The position numbers were made by a program, and so were the translations under genes. The notes under the pieces were generated by a model. That model had not been told where the DNA came from. It worked only from the letters and a program-made list of their open reading frames with translations, and made no database searches. 64,000 nucleotides of DNA. It comes from Clostridia bacterium (GTDB lineage Bacteria; Acidobacteriota; Terriglobia; Terriglobales; Acidobacteriaceae). Shown here one piece after another: positions 51,730-60,360 of the stretch; positions within the stretch are counted from its first letter, which is position 1; each line of letters opens with the position of its first letter. Where the stretch lies: the NCBI GenBank assembly GCA_035561135.1, contig DATMYA010000085.1, positions 124,001-188,000 on the forward strand. Direction: 5' to 3'.

Positions 51730-52224
51730 ATGAACAGACTTCGACAAACGATTCGCCGCACGTTGTTGCTGATGGCTATCGCGCTATGCGCGATCACATT
51801 GCTGGGCGCAGGAGACGGAAGCACCGACGCGCGCTTCAACAAACTCGGACACAACCTGATGTGCATGTGCGGTTGCAACCAGGTGCTGCTGGAATGCAAT
51901 CATGTCGGTTGCTCGTTCAGCGACCGTATGCGCGAGGAACTCGCCGCCGGCATGCAGCGTGGCGACAGCGATTCGCTGATCCTCCAGAGCTTCGTGCAGA
52001 AATACGGCAACACCGTGCTTTCCGCACCCACTACCACGGGATTCAACCGGGTGGCGTGGATTATGCCTTTTGCGATTTTCCTCGCCTCGATGGGCGCTGT
52101 CATTGTTGTCATCCGCACATGGAAATTGCGTCCCGCGTACCGCGCCGCGAACGCCGCTGCTGGATTGCCTCCGGAGCAACTCGACGAACTCCGCGAGCGC
52201 GCGCGCAAGGAGACCGAACTGTGA
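51730..52224 (+). CDS. ccmH: CcmH-family cytochrome c maturation protein, atypical Cys motif
   Basis: This 164-residue protein has an N-terminal signal/membrane segment (TLLLMAIALCAITLLGAGDG), a periplasmic domain with HNLMCMCGCNQVLLECNHVG followed by CSFSDRMREELAAGM, and one membrane helix (VAWIMPFAIFLASMGAVIVV). The usual CcmH motif is LRCxxCQ; here the pair is CMCGC within a five-cysteine stretch. The RGDSD..I-L..F...YG part is as in CcmH. It reduces apocytochrome thiols for haem ligation by CcmF. It overlaps the next gene by 4 bp (GTGA). Confidence 0.85.
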   Translation: MNRLRQTIRRTLLLMAIALCAITLLGAGDGSTDARFNKLGHNLMCMCGCNQVLLECNHVGCSFSDRMREELAAGMQRGDSDSLILQSFVQKYGNTVLSAPTTTGFNRVAWIMPFAIFLASMGAVIVVIRTWKLRPAYRAANAAAGLPPEQLDELRERARKETEL

Positions 52225-52592
52225 TTCTTGCCCTGCTGCAAATGCAAGTCGCCCCACTGCCGGATGCGACTGATTCCACGTTCATCCTGTTCGGGTGCAT
52301 CCTTTTTGCGGCTTGCCTGCTGATCTACATCTTCATGCCCGTACAGGTTGAGAGTGGCGAAGAGAAGACGCGCCTCGCCTATCTCTACGAACGCAAGGAC
52401 GTGGTTTACGAAAACCTCCGCGACCTCAACTTCGAATACAAGGCGGGCAAACTTAGCGATGCCGATTTCCAGACCATGCGTGCTTCGATGGAAGAAGAAG
52501 CTACCGGCGTGCTCGCTGAGATTGAACAACTGGAGAAGGCGCGCCGCTCGCTGCTCCCAAAACGCAACGCGGACAAAGGAGCACGCGCGTGA
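52221..52592 (+). CDS. Small membrane-anchored cytochrome c biogenesis-associated protein (CcmI-like in position)
   Basis: This 123-residue protein has one membrane helix (STFILFGCILFAACLLIYIF) and a cytoplasmic or periplasmic helical tail (LAYLYERKDVVYENLRDLNF, EYKAGKLSDADFQTMRASME) that resembles the helical N-terminal part of CcmI. The TPR part of CcmI is absent. It starts with GTG at 52221 in a GTGA overlap with ccmH, and its stop overlaps the next gene in the same way. A long in-frame reading from inside ccmH is rejected. Confidence 0.7.
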   Translation: MILALLQMQVAPLPDATDSTFILFGCILFAACLLIYIFMPVQVESGEEKTRLAYLYERKDVVYENLRDLNFEYKAGKLSDADFQTMRASMEEEATGVLAEIEQLEKARRSLLPKRNADKGARA

Positions 52593-53854
52593 GAACAAAC
52601 ACGATGATGAAAGTCTGCTGTGCCGTGCTACTGCTGACCGCAATGGCAGCGGCACAGAACGTTACCGGAACGGTCAGAAACGGTACGACCGGAAAACCCG
52701 CCGCAGGCGTGGAGGTCGTGCTGCTCGATCTTTCGCAAGGCATGAACGAAGCTGCCAAAACAAAGACCGATGCCGAAGGCCGCTTCTCCATGCCAATGGA
52801 GGGCGGACAGGTGCCGCACCTCGTGCGCGTCAGCTACCAGAACGCAAGCTATTTTAAGATGGTTCCCCCCGGAACCAGCACGGCCGAAATTCAGATCTAC
52901 GAAGCCGCTAAGAAGATCGACGCGCTCGCTGGAAACGTCAACGTCATCCGCGTGCAGGCCGACGGCAACACCATGCAGGTGATCGAACTCTACGCCGTGC
53001 GCAACGACTCCCGGCCACCACGCACTGTCGTCGGAGACAGCACCTTCGAGGTTGTCCTACCGGAAGGCGCGCAGATCGACACCGCCGATGCCCAGGGACC
53101 CAACGGGCAGCCGGTCTCCAACGTTCCGACGCCGCTTAAGGAGAAGAACCATTACGGATTCTCTTTCCCATTGCGCCCCGGTGAAACCAGATTTCAGCTC
53201 GCCTACCATCTCCACTATTCGGGCAATGCAGTGATTACGCCGCGCCTCGCGCACGCCTTCGACCACTTTGTTGTTGTCCTGCCGGCGACAATGGGCTTTG
53301 AGGCGAAGAATGCTGCGCAGTTCCGCCCTATGCCAGATCAGCAGGGTACCAACGTTCAGGTTGTAACGAACGCCAGGCCCGGTCAGGATCTCTCGTTCCG
53401 TGTCTCTGGCCAAGGTGCGATTCCTGAAGATCAGACTGAGGCCGCACAATCCCAATCTGGCGGCGCGACGGGTGGCACGCAGAATGACAGCCGACCCGGC
53501 GGCGGATTAGGCCCGCCTATTGACGCTCCCGACCCGCTCGCAAAATACAAGTGGTGGGTTCTCGGCGGGCTCGGAATCGCACTCACCGGTGGCGCGTACA
53601 TGCTGACTCGCCGCCCCGCCGCTCTGGCCACAACAGGTGCATCTCAGACTTCCGCCGCCGCTCCCGCAGCCTCGGCCAGTGCCCCTGTCGCGATAAGCTC
53701 CGGGAACGCGCTGCTTGAAGCCATGAAAGAAGAACTCTTCCAATTGGAGATCGAGCGCCAGCAGGGCGCCATCACGCAAGAGGAGTACGAGAAGCACAAG
53801 GCTGCGCTCGACCAAACCTTGCAGCGTGCTCTATCCCGTGCCACTCGCGTCTGA
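52589..53854 (+). CDS. Secreted/membrane protein with carboxypeptidase-regulatory-like domain, cytochrome c cluster
   Basis: This 421-residue protein has a signal peptide (MMKVCCAVLLLTAMAAAQ) and an N-terminal carboxypeptidase-regulatory/CNA-B-like beta domain (NVTGTVRNGTTGKPAAGVEV, TDAEGRFSMPMEGG). A beta-rich middle follows. A membrane helix (WWVLGGLGIALTGGAYML) lies near residue 330, and a C-terminal helix pair (MKEELFQLEIERQQGAIT, QEEYEKHKAALDQTLQRAL) resembles a short oligomerisation (SHOCT-like) module. Function is unknown; the tight operon with ccmH suggests a role in cytochrome c maturation or assembly. The start is GTG 52589 or ATG 52604. Confidence 0.7.
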   Translation: MRTNTMMKVCCAVLLLTAMAAAQNVTGTVRNGTTGKPAAGVEVVLLDLSQGMNEAAKTKTDAEGRFSMPMEGGQVPHLVRVSYQNASYFKMVPPGTSTAEIQIYEAAKKIDALAGNVNVIRVQADGNTMQVIELYAVRNDSRPPRTVVGDSTFEVVLPEGAQIDTADAQGPNGQPVSNVPTPLKEKNHYGFSFPLRPGETRFQLAYHLHYSGNAVITPRLAHAFDHFVVVLPATMGFEAKNAAQFRPMPDQQGTNVQVVTNARPGQDLSFRVSGQGAIPEDQTEAAQSQSGGATGGTQNDSRPGGGLGPPIDAPDPLAKYKWWVLGGLGIALTGGAYMLTRRPAALATTGASQTSAAAPAASASAPVAISSGNALLEAMKEELFQLEIERQQGAITQEEYEKHKAALDQTLQRALSRATRV

Positions 53855-53881
53855 GTTCGGCAGTTCGGCGATGTGAAGAAA

Positions 53882-53923
53882 GGAATCGAAGAGGCCACTC
53901 ACTCGAGTGGCCACTTCGATTCC
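53882..53923. other. Long perfect hairpin after the cytochrome c gene cluster
   Basis: GGAATCGAAG-A-GGCCACTC pairs with GAGTGGCC-A-CTTCGATTCC through 18 base pairs with one A-A mismatch and a 4-base loop. It lies 27 bp past the stop of the preceding gene. No U-run follows, so it may stabilise the 3' end of the transcript or be a terminator of a non-canonical kind. Confidence 0.7.
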
Positions 53924-54017
53924 GGCGAGCAGCACCTGAAGGTCGCCCCGGCCGCGCGCACCCTCCCCCCCAACCAGTCCCCCGCCCTGCGCATCTTTCA
54001 ATCAGAGGAAACCAGAG

Positions 54018-54446
54018 ATGCCACTTGTTCAGAAGAGCATGTCGATGTTCGCCAACCAAATGCCCAAAGTCGTAGGGCCCAGGGCTCACGCCGTCATTGA
54101 CTACGCTGTCGCCGCCACTTTTTTCACCGTGGGCGCGCTGTTCTGGAATCGGGACAAACGAGCTGCTATCAGTTCCATCATCTGCGGAGTAGCCACCGTC
54201 ACCAACAGCATTTTTACCGACTACCCCGGCGGAATCGTCAAGGCAATCAGCTATCACACGCATGGACGTATCGACATGGGACTTGCCGGCCTCACCGCCA
54301 CCATGCCGCAAGTCATGGGCTTCGGCGACGAAGCTGAATCCCGCTTCTTCCAAATGCAGGCAATCGGCGAAACCGCCATCACTGCCATGACGGATTTCAA
54401 TGCACTGGAGCGCACTGAGTCCTATCGTTATAGGGAAGCGGCTTAA
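54018..54446 (+). CDS. Small membrane protein, unknown
   Basis: This 142-residue protein has two or three hydrophobic segments (VIDYAVAATFFTVGALFW, AISSIICGVATVTNSIF, IDMGLAGLTATMPQVMGF) and a polar C-terminal tail. A recurring pattern VGPRAHAVIDY and TDYPGGIVKAISYHTHG is seen in acidobacterial hypothetical membrane proteins. I do not know its function. AGAGG lies upstream of the ATG at 54018. It is not obviously linked to htpX, 55 bp downstream. Confidence 0.65.
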   Translation: MPLVQKSMSMFANQMPKVVGPRAHAVIDYAVAATFFTVGALFWNRDKRAAISSIICGVATVTNSIFTDYPGGIVKAISYHTHGRIDMGLAGLTATMPQVMGFGDEAESRFFQMQAIGETAITAMTDFNALERTESYRYREAA

Positions 54447-54501
54447 TCTCCGGCGTTCCGCGTTGGCGCGACCGGACGACATCCTGTAGCATCTACATAA
54501 C

Positions 54502-55368
54502 ATGGGAAACACGTTTAAGACAGCGGCCCTGCTAACGGGCCTTACTTTGTTCCTGGTATTAATGGGTCAGGCCTTCGGCGGCCAGCGCGGAATGGTGCTC
54601 GCATTCGTGCTGGCGGCGGTCATGAATTTCGTTTCGTACTTCTTCTCGGACAAGATTGCTCTCGCGATGTATCGCGCGAAGCCCATCACACGCGATCAAC
54701 TGCCGCGCGTGTATGACGTCGTGGAACGCCTGACCCAGAAGGTTGGGCTGCCGATGCCGAAGTTATTCGTCATCCCGCAGGACTCGCCCAACGCGTTCGC
54801 CACCGGACGCAACCCGCAGCATGCATCCGTTGCTGTAACGGAAGGCATCCTGACCCTGCTCACGGACGATGAACTCGAAGGCGTGCTCGCTCACGAACTC
54901 GGCCACGTTCGCAACCGCGACATTCTTATCAGTTCCATTGCCGCCACCCTCGCCGGTGCCATCACGATGATGGCGCGCATGGGATACTACGCCGCGTTGT
55001 TTGGCGGCATGGGTGGTCGCGATGATCGCGATCGCGGCAACGGAGGCGGAGCCCTCGGCGCGCTCTTCATGATGATCCTCGCCCCAATCGCGGCGATGCT
55101 CATTCAGATGGCAGTCTCTCGTTCCCGCGAGTATGCGGCAGACGCCACCGCCGCGAAGTTCACCGGGAATCCTTATGCGCTGGCCAACGCTCTCCGCAAG
55201 CTAGATTCGTATTCCAAGCGCGTGCCTATGCAGGCCTCGCCCTCAACGGCGCATATGTTTATCGTGAAACCGATGCTCGGTGTCAACTTCGGAAACTTGT
55301 TCTCTACGCATCCTCCGATTCCGGAGCGCATTGCGCGACTCACCGGAATGTCACCGGAGAGCGTGTAA
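54502..55368 (+). CDS. htpX: Membrane zinc metalloprotease HtpX
   Basis: This 288-residue protein has two N-terminal membrane helices ([37 protein letters not shown]), the zinc-binding HExxH motif in [13 protein letters not shown] and the third ligand Glu in [15 protein letters not shown]. Two hydrophobic segments follow HExxH. It degrades misfolded membrane proteins. A Gly-rich loop ([16 protein letters not shown]) separates the later segments. Length matches HtpX (about 290). Confidence 0.95.
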   Translation: MGNTFKTAALLTGLTLFLVLMGQAFGGQRGMVLAFVLAAVMNFVSYFFSDKIALAMYRAKPITRDQLPRVYDVVERLTQKVGLPMPKLFVIPQDSPNAFATGRNPQHASVAVTEGILTLLTDDELEGVLAHELGHVRNRDILISSIAATLAGAITMMARMGYYAALFGGMGGRDDRDRGNGGGALGALFMMILAPIAAMLIQMAVSRSREYAADATAAKFTGNPYALANALRKLDSYSKRVPMQASPSTAHMFIVKPMLGVNFGNLFSTHPPIPERIARLTGMSPESV

Positions 55369-55437
55369 AGAAAGACACAGGCGCGCGCTGGCGGCCTAGT
55401 TCCTCCTCCTGAGCAGCGCAACCAATGTTGTCTTCCT

Positions 55438-55473
55438 GAGCGCAGCGACGTAGTCGCGGAGTCGAAGGATCCC
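55438..55473. repeat. REP-like element, third copy
   Basis: GAGCGCAGCGACGTAGTCGCGGAGTCGAAGGATCCC is the reverse complement, with few changes, of 39805-39840. The inner part GCGACGTAGTCGC is itself palindromic. Confidence 0.7.
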
Positions 55474-55534
55474 TATGCTCGCTGAAACCCTGGAGCAACA
55501 ACTTCCGCGTGCTCTCTAGTACAATCGCTGCCAG

Positions 55535-56497
55535 ATGCAACCGCAATCTGCGCCTGCCGCCCTGCTAGATCGCGCTGCTCGCCTCGAGTCTGCGCTACGC
55601 TCCGTTATTCGCGGTAAAAACGAAGTCGTCCGCCTTGCCCTGGTTGCGGTCTTCGCGCGCGGTCATCTGCTCATTGAAGGCGTTCCCGGCGTTGGCAAGA
55701 CTACGCTCGGGCAGGTCCTCGCTCGCGCCATTGATTGCCAGTTCCAGCGCGTTCAGTTCACCAGCGACATGCTTCCCAGCGACGTGCTCGGCATTTCCAT
55801 CTACTCGGCCACCGAGCAGCAGTTTGAATTCAAGCGCGGCCCGGTTTTCACGAACGTGCTGCTCGCCGACGAGATCAATCGCACCACGCCCAAGACGCAG
55901 TCCGCCCTGCTCGAAGCCATGAACGAGCAGCAGGTCACGGTGGATTCCTACTCGCATCCCCTGCCACAGCCGTTCATCGTCATTGCCACGCAGAACCCCA
56001 TCGAGCACCACGGCACCTATCCCCTGCCGGAATCGCAGATGGATCGCTTCCTTTTACGGGTACAAATGGGATACCCCGAGGCCGGCAGCGAGCGCGAGAT
56101 CCTGCGCGGCGAGGCCGGAGCGGCGCGTCTCGACGATGTCCGTCCCGTTCTCAGCGCCGACGAGATTACCGAACTCCAGAAGTTCGTGAGCCAGGTTCGC
56201 GTGGATGAAGCCCTGGTGGATTACGCGTTGCAGATTGTTAACAAGACGCGCGAGTCGGATCAACTTTCTCTCGGAGTCTCGCCTCGCGGCTCCCTTATGC
56301 TCTATCGAGCTGCCCAGGGTATGGCCTTCCTCGAAGGCCGAGACTTCTGCACGCCGGAAGACTTCAAGAATCTCGCTGTACACACCTTCGCACATCGCGT
56401 AGTGGTCAACGCGCGTTACTCGTCCCTGCGAAAGAAATCCGAGCAGGCCGAAGAGATTCTGCGCGAGATCGTCGAGAGCGTCCCGGTTCCGGTCTAA
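55535..56497 (+). CDS. MoxR-family AAA+ ATPase
   Basis: This 320-residue protein has Walker A GVPGVGKTT, Walker B VLLADEINRTTPKTQSALLE, and the family motifs LPSDVLG, FIVIATQNPIEHHGTYPLPE and SQMDRFLLRV. MoxR ATPases act as chaperones that mature enzyme complexes; in many genomes a DUF58 and a VWA-domain protein follow, but here neither is present downstream, where a decayed gene begins. A TACAAT sequence 10 bp before the ATG may be the -10 element, which would give a very short leader. Confidence 0.92.
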   Translation: MQPQSAPAALLDRAARLESALRSVIRGKNEVVRLALVAVFARGHLLIEGVPGVGKTTLGQVLARAIDCQFQRVQFTSDMLPSDVLGISIYSATEQQFEFKRGPVFTNVLLADEINRTTPKTQSALLEAMNEQQVTVDSYSHPLPQPFIVIATQNPIEHHGTYPLPESQMDRFLLRVQMGYPEAGSEREILRGEAGAARLDDVRPVLSADEITELQKFVSQVRVDEALVDYALQIVNKTRESDQLSLGVSPRGSLMLYRAAQGMAFLEGRDFCTPEDFKNLAVHTFAHRVVVNARYSSLRKKSEQAEEILREIVESVPVPV

Positions 56498-56528
56498 CGC
56501 ACTTACCCTGAGACGTGGGACAATAACG

Positions 56529-56787
56529 ATGACTCGTGCTCGTGTGCTGGCCCTTACGGCTGCGGTGCTCAGGCTCGCGGTCCACGCGCAGCCGCTGGTC
56601 ATCATTGGCAACGAGCGCTTCTTCTCCCTGGGAGCCGACCTGGCGGAAATTGCCACGCTCATTGGGCCTTCGGCTCACGAGTTCGCGGCCATGGGACAGC
56701 GACTGATGAAGGCGCCTGGTGAACGCGGTCGCGCCTGACCCGCTGAAGGAGGCGCTTCGCCGCTCGCGCGCACATTGCTGTGCTTAG
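56529..56787 (+). pseudogene. Remnant of an enoyl-CoA hydratase gene
   Basis: The first frame reads LVIIGNERFFSLGADLAEIA then FAAMGQRLMKA, which matches the N-terminal third of enoyl-CoA hydratases (the oxyanion-hole region xRFFSxGADLxE). In the next frame from 56713 the text continues RLVNAVAPDPLKEALRRSR and stops at TAG 56785, resembling the C-terminal GLVNxVxPD...ALxxA part of the same family. The central half, with the active-site acids, is missing. It appears to be a deletion remnant with a frame change. A complete enoyl-CoA hydratase is encoded 2.8 kb downstream. Confidence 0.7.
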
Positions 56788-56800
56788 GGTCAACCCTAAG
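56783..56800. promoter_or_regulatory. CTTAGGGT-CA-ACCCTAAG perfect inverted repeat, candidate operator
   Basis: A perfect 8-bp-arm palindrome with a 2-bp centre lies 113 bp before the carboxyltransferase gene. A third half-site CTTAGGG occurs at 56845-56851. The same CTTAGGGTT core occurs twice before the XRE gene at 63379. This looks like the binding site of a dimeric regulator. Confidence 0.6.
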
Positions 56801-56913
56801 CCTGTGACCAGTCTCCATTGCGTATCCCGTACCGCTCATTTACGCTTAGGGGGTTTTCATTCATTCGTGATCCGGTTACGCCCGGCTACGATTTCGCCGG
56901 GGTGTGAGGGTTT

Positions 56914-58623
56914 ATGGCCGACCGCAAGAGCAATACGATATCGGAACTTCCCGCCAATGTACTGGCCTCCAAGATTGACAGCAAGAACGCGCGCTTCATG
57001 ACAAACACGCGTGATCTGGCGCACAAAGTGGCCGAGGTCCGCAACGAAGAAGAGGCGATCCGTGAAGGCGGCGGCGAAAAGGCGATTGCCGCACAGCACA
57101 AGAAAAACCGGCTGACGGCACGCGAGCGCCTGCACTTACTGCTCGATCCCGACGTTGAGTTCTTTGAGATCGGCGCCTATGCGGCTTATGGAATGTATGA
57201 GGAATGGGGCGGTGCGCCGGCAGCGGGCGTGATCACCGGCCTGGGACGCGTTTGTGACCGGCTCTTCATGGTCATCGCCAACGATGCGACGGTGAAGGCC
57301 GGTGCCTTCTTCCCGATGACGGCGAAAAAAGTCATTCGCGCGCAGAACATAGCCATCGATAACCACCTGCCGACGATCTATCTCGTCGATTCCGCCGGAG
57401 TTTTCCTTCCTTTGCAGGAAGACGTCTTCCCCGACACGGATGACTTTGGCCGCGTGTTCCGCAACAACGCCGTCATGTCCGCCAAGGGCATCCCGCAGAT
57501 CACGGCCATCATGGGCATGTGCGTTGCCGGCGGTGCTTATCTGCCCGTCATGTGCGACCACGTGCTGATGACCGAAGGCAGCGGCCTTTTCCTGGCAGGC
57601 CCCGCGCTGGTACAGGCGGCGATTGGACAAAAGGTTTCGGCAGAGGAACTGGGCGGCGCGACCATGCACGCCGAGATCAGCGGCACGGTGGACTTCAAGG
57701 AACCGAACGACGAGGCTTGCATTGCACGCATCCGCTCGCTGGTGGACAAGATGGGCTATCGCCAACCGGCACCCTTCCACCGCTCGGAAACCGTGGAAGC
57801 GCCGCTGTATTCGGCGGAAGACCTCTACGGAATCGTGGAAGCCGATGCATCGAAACCGTACGACATGAAGGAAGTAATCGCGCGCATCGTCGATGGCAGC
57901 CGCTTTGACGAGTACAAGCCCGATTACGGCGAGACGCTTATCTGCGGATATGCGCGCATCAACGGCTACGCCGTCGGCATCGTGGCAAACCAGAAGATGC
58001 ACGCGCAGCAGGTGGATCACCAGGGTAACAAGCGCATAGAGTTCGGCGGCGTGATCTATACGGATTCCGCCGAGAAGGCAGCGCGCTTCATTATGGACTG
58101 CAACCAGAACCTGGTGCCGCTGGTCTTCATCCACGACGTGAACGGCTTCATGGTGGGACGCGATGCTGAGTGGAGCGGCATCATTCGAGCAGGCGCAAAG
58201 ATGGTCAGCGCGGTTTCGAACTCCGTCGTGCCGAAGATCACGGTCATCGTTGGCGGGTCGTTCGGCGCGGGTCACTATGCGATGTGCGGCAAAGCCTACG
58301 ATCCGCGGTTCGTATTCGCATGGCCGAGCGCGCGCTATGCCGTAATGAGCGGCGATTCGGCGGCCTCAACGCTGGTCGAAATCAAGGTCAAGCAACTCGA
58401 ACGCCAGGGCAAGAAGATTACCGACGCCGACCGTAAGGAGCTATTCGAGTCCGTAAAGGCGACCTATGACCAGCAAACGGATCCGCGCTACGGTGCGGCA
58501 CGCCTGTGGGTAGACCGCATCATTGACCCGATCGAGACGCGTGAAGCAATCACGTGGGCGCTGAGATCGGCTCGGCATAATCCGGATGTCGCGACGTTTA
58601 ATGTTGGGATATTGCAGACATAA
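56914..58623 (+). CDS. Acyl-CoA carboxylase carboxyltransferase subunit (methylcrotonyl-CoA carboxylase beta-like)
   Basis: This 569-residue protein has the paired crotonase folds of biotin-dependent carboxyltransferases: KKNRLTARERLHLLLDPDVE, ITAIMGMCVAGGAYLPVMCD in the first half, and LVPLVFIHDVNGFMVGRDAE, then ITVIVGGSFGAGHYAMCGKA, in the second. The two oxyanion-hole glycine-rich loops are visible. It transfers carboxyl from biotin to an acyl-CoA. Followed by HMG-CoA lyase and enoyl-CoA hydratase genes, the likeliest substrate is 3-methylcrotonyl-CoA (leucine degradation), but propionyl- or geranyl-CoA are possible. The biotin carboxylase partner is not in the window. Confidence 0.88.
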   Translation: MADRKSNTISELPANVLASKIDSKNARFMTNTRDLAHKVAEVRNEEEAIREGGGEKAIAAQHKKNRLTARERLHLLLDPDVEFFEIGAYAAYGMYEEWGGAPAAGVITGLGRVCDRLFMVIANDATVKAGAFFPMTAKKVIRAQNIAIDNHLPTIYLVDSAGVFLPLQEDVFPDTDDFGRVFRNNAVMSAKGIPQITAIMGMCVAGGAYLPVMCDHVLMTEGSGLFLAGPALVQAAIGQKVSAEELGGATMHAEISGTVDFKEPNDEACIARIRSLVDKMGYRQPAPFHRSETVEAPLYSAEDLYGIVEADASKPYDMKEVIARIVDGSRFDEYKPDYGETLICGYARINGYAVGIVANQKMHAQQVDHQGNKRIEFGGVIYTDSAEKAARFIMDCNQNLVPLVFIHDVNGFMVGRDAEWSGIIRAGAKMVSAVSNSVVPKITVIVGGSFGAGHYAMCGKAYDPRFVFAWPSARYAVMSGDSAASTLVEIKVKQLERQGKKITDADRKELFESVKATYDQQTDPRYGAARLWVDRIIDPIETREAITWALRSARHNPDVATFNVGILQT

Positions 58624-58647
58624 CTAGCCGCACTGCTGAATTGCTCT

Positions 58648-59511
58648 ATGCCTGATTCCGTGAAGATCATCGAGTGTCCGCGCGACGCGTGGCAGGGCCT
58701 TCAGGTGCAGATTCCTACGAGCTCGAAGGTGGAGTATCTGCGGGCGCTGATTACAGCGGGCTTTAAGCACCTGGACGCCGCGAGCTTCGTATCGCCGAAG
58801 GCCGTGCCGCAGATGGCCGACAGCGAAGGGGTGCTGAAGCAGCTCGACCCGCCGGATGACGTTGAGATCATCGGGATCGTGGTAAACGAAAAGGGAGCGG
58901 AGCGCGCCATCGCCACCGACGCGGTGCGCACGCTCGGCTACCCTTACTCGATCTCCGAAACGTTTCTCCGCAAAAACCAGAACCAGTCTCCGGAGGAGAA
59001 CTTCGACGTGCTGGAGGCGATCAAGAAGAAGGCCGACGAAGCCGGGCTCGACATGGTTGTTTACATATCGATGGCGTTCGGCAATCCGTATGGCGATTCC
59101 TGGAGCGTCGAAGAAGTGCTCGCCGCCGTAGAGAATCTCGCGGACATGGGGATCGACACGGTGTCGCTGGCGGACACGGTTGGCATGTCGAAGCCTGAGC
59201 AAATCGCTGGACTTGTGAGTTCCGTAGTCTCGCAATTCGAGTGGCTGAAGATCGGCGTACACATGCATTCGCGTCGCGACGACGCAGCGGCGAAAGTGCT
59301 GGCCGCGTATGACGCCGGCGCACGGCGCTTCGACTCGGCCATAGGCGGATTGGGCGGATGTCCCTTCGCGCAGGATTCGCTGATCGGGAATATCCCTACG
59401 GAGATCGTGCTGGAAACACTGGCCGCGCGCGGAATTAAACTTCCGATCCGAAAATCGCTGGATGCGGTGCTGGCGATGAATGCGGAGATTGCGGCAAACC
59501 ACGCTTCGTGA
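58648..59511 (+). CDS. Hydroxymethylglutaryl-CoA lyase-like
   Basis: This 287-residue HMGL-type TIM barrel has VKIIECPRDAWQGLQVQIPT in place of the usual VEVGPRDGLQNE opening, then ITAGFKHLDAASFVSPKAVP and QMADSEGVLKQL. The C-terminal metal/active-site loop GVHMHSRRDDAAAKVL and IGGLGGCPFAQDS carries the catalytic cysteine of HMG-CoA lyase. It cleaves HMG-CoA to acetoacetate and acetyl-CoA. The altered DGLQ motif (DAWQ) is noted: the catalytic Asp and Arg (RD) remain. It follows the carboxyltransferase by 24 bp. Confidence 0.88.
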   Translation: MPDSVKIIECPRDAWQGLQVQIPTSSKVEYLRALITAGFKHLDAASFVSPKAVPQMADSEGVLKQLDPPDDVEIIGIVVNEKGAERAIATDAVRTLGYPYSISETFLRKNQNQSPEENFDVLEAIKKKADEAGLDMVVYISMAFGNPYGDSWSVEEVLAAVENLADMGIDTVSLADTVGMSKPEQIAGLVSSVVSQFEWLKIGVHMHSRRDDAAAKVLAAYDAGARRFDSAIGGLGGCPFAQDSLIGNIPTEIVLETLAARGIKLPIRKSLDAVLAMNAEIAANHAS

Positions 59512-59577
59512 AACTCACCTACGACCTCCGGGCTGACTATTCCCTGCCGCGTGTTTTACACTGAATAGGCTTAACGT

Positions 59578-60360
59578 ATGGCCTACAACACACTCACGCT
59601 CGCGCATGATGGCGCCGTCGCTACCATCACTTTTAATCGACCTGACAAGCGCAACGCGATCAGTTATGAACTGATCGACGAACTGCTGCTCGCGCTCGCG
59701 GACGTGGAGCAGTCTTCTGCACAGGTACTGATGCTCACCGGGGCTGGCAAAGCCTTCTGTTCCGGCATGGACCTGGACAACCTGCGGGAGATCACGGCCC
59801 GATCTTCGTCTGAGAATCTGAAGGATTCTCAGAGGATGGGCCTGCTTTTCCGGTCGATCTACGAATTCCCAAGGCCGACGATTGCGGTCGTCAACGGACC
59901 TGCCATTGCAGGCGGGTGCGGCATCGCGACGCTCTGCGATTTCACGCTGGCCTCGACGGAAGCGAAATTTGGCTACACGGAAGTGCGTATCGGGTTCCTG
60001 CCGGCGATCGTCTCGACTTTCCTGATCCGCCAGGTTGGCGAAAAGCATGCGCGCGATCTGCTGCTGACCGGCCGCATCATCGGCGCGGAGGAAGCGTTCC
60101 GGATGGGCTTGGCAACCGAAGTGGTTTTGCCGGAGAAACTTGTGCCGCGCGCCCGGGAACTGGCGTCGCAGTTGATGGAAAACGCTCCCGCCTCGCTGCT
60201 TGCAACCAAGCAATTGCTGACCGGCTACTCATTCGAATTGCTGAACGAACATATCAAGGCCGCCGTAGATTCGAACGCGCGCATACGCGCGACCGACGAC
60301 TTCCGCGAAGGCGTAACCTCGTTTCTTGAGAAGCGCAAGCCTAACTGGAGCGGTAAATGA
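59578..60360 (+). CDS. Enoyl-CoA hydratase/isomerase (possible methylglutaconyl-CoA hydratase)
   Basis: This 260-residue crotonase has AVATITFNRPDKRNAISYEL, the first oxyanion loop VLMLTGAGKAFCSGMDLDNL, the second loop AIAGGCGIATLCDFTLAS and TEVRIGFLPAIVS. The glutamate at the first catalytic position is not in its usual place (here IAGGCGIATLCDF), while a Glu is present in YTEVRIG. Between HMG-CoA lyase and carboxyltransferase genes, a role as the methylglutaconyl-CoA hydratase of leucine degradation fits; this is inferred from context. The stop overlaps the thioesterase start. Confidence 0.88.
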   Translation: MAYNTLTLAHDGAVATITFNRPDKRNAISYELIDELLLALADVEQSSAQVLMLTGAGKAFCSGMDLDNLREITARSSSENLKDSQRMGLLFRSIYEFPRPTIAVVNGPAIAGGCGIATLCDFTLASTEAKFGYTEVRIGFLPAIVSTFLIRQVGEKHARDLLLTGRIIGAEEAFRMGLATEVVLPEKLVPRARELASQLMENAPASLLATKQLLTGYSFELLNEHIKAAVDSNARIRATDDFREGVTSFLEKRKPNWSGK

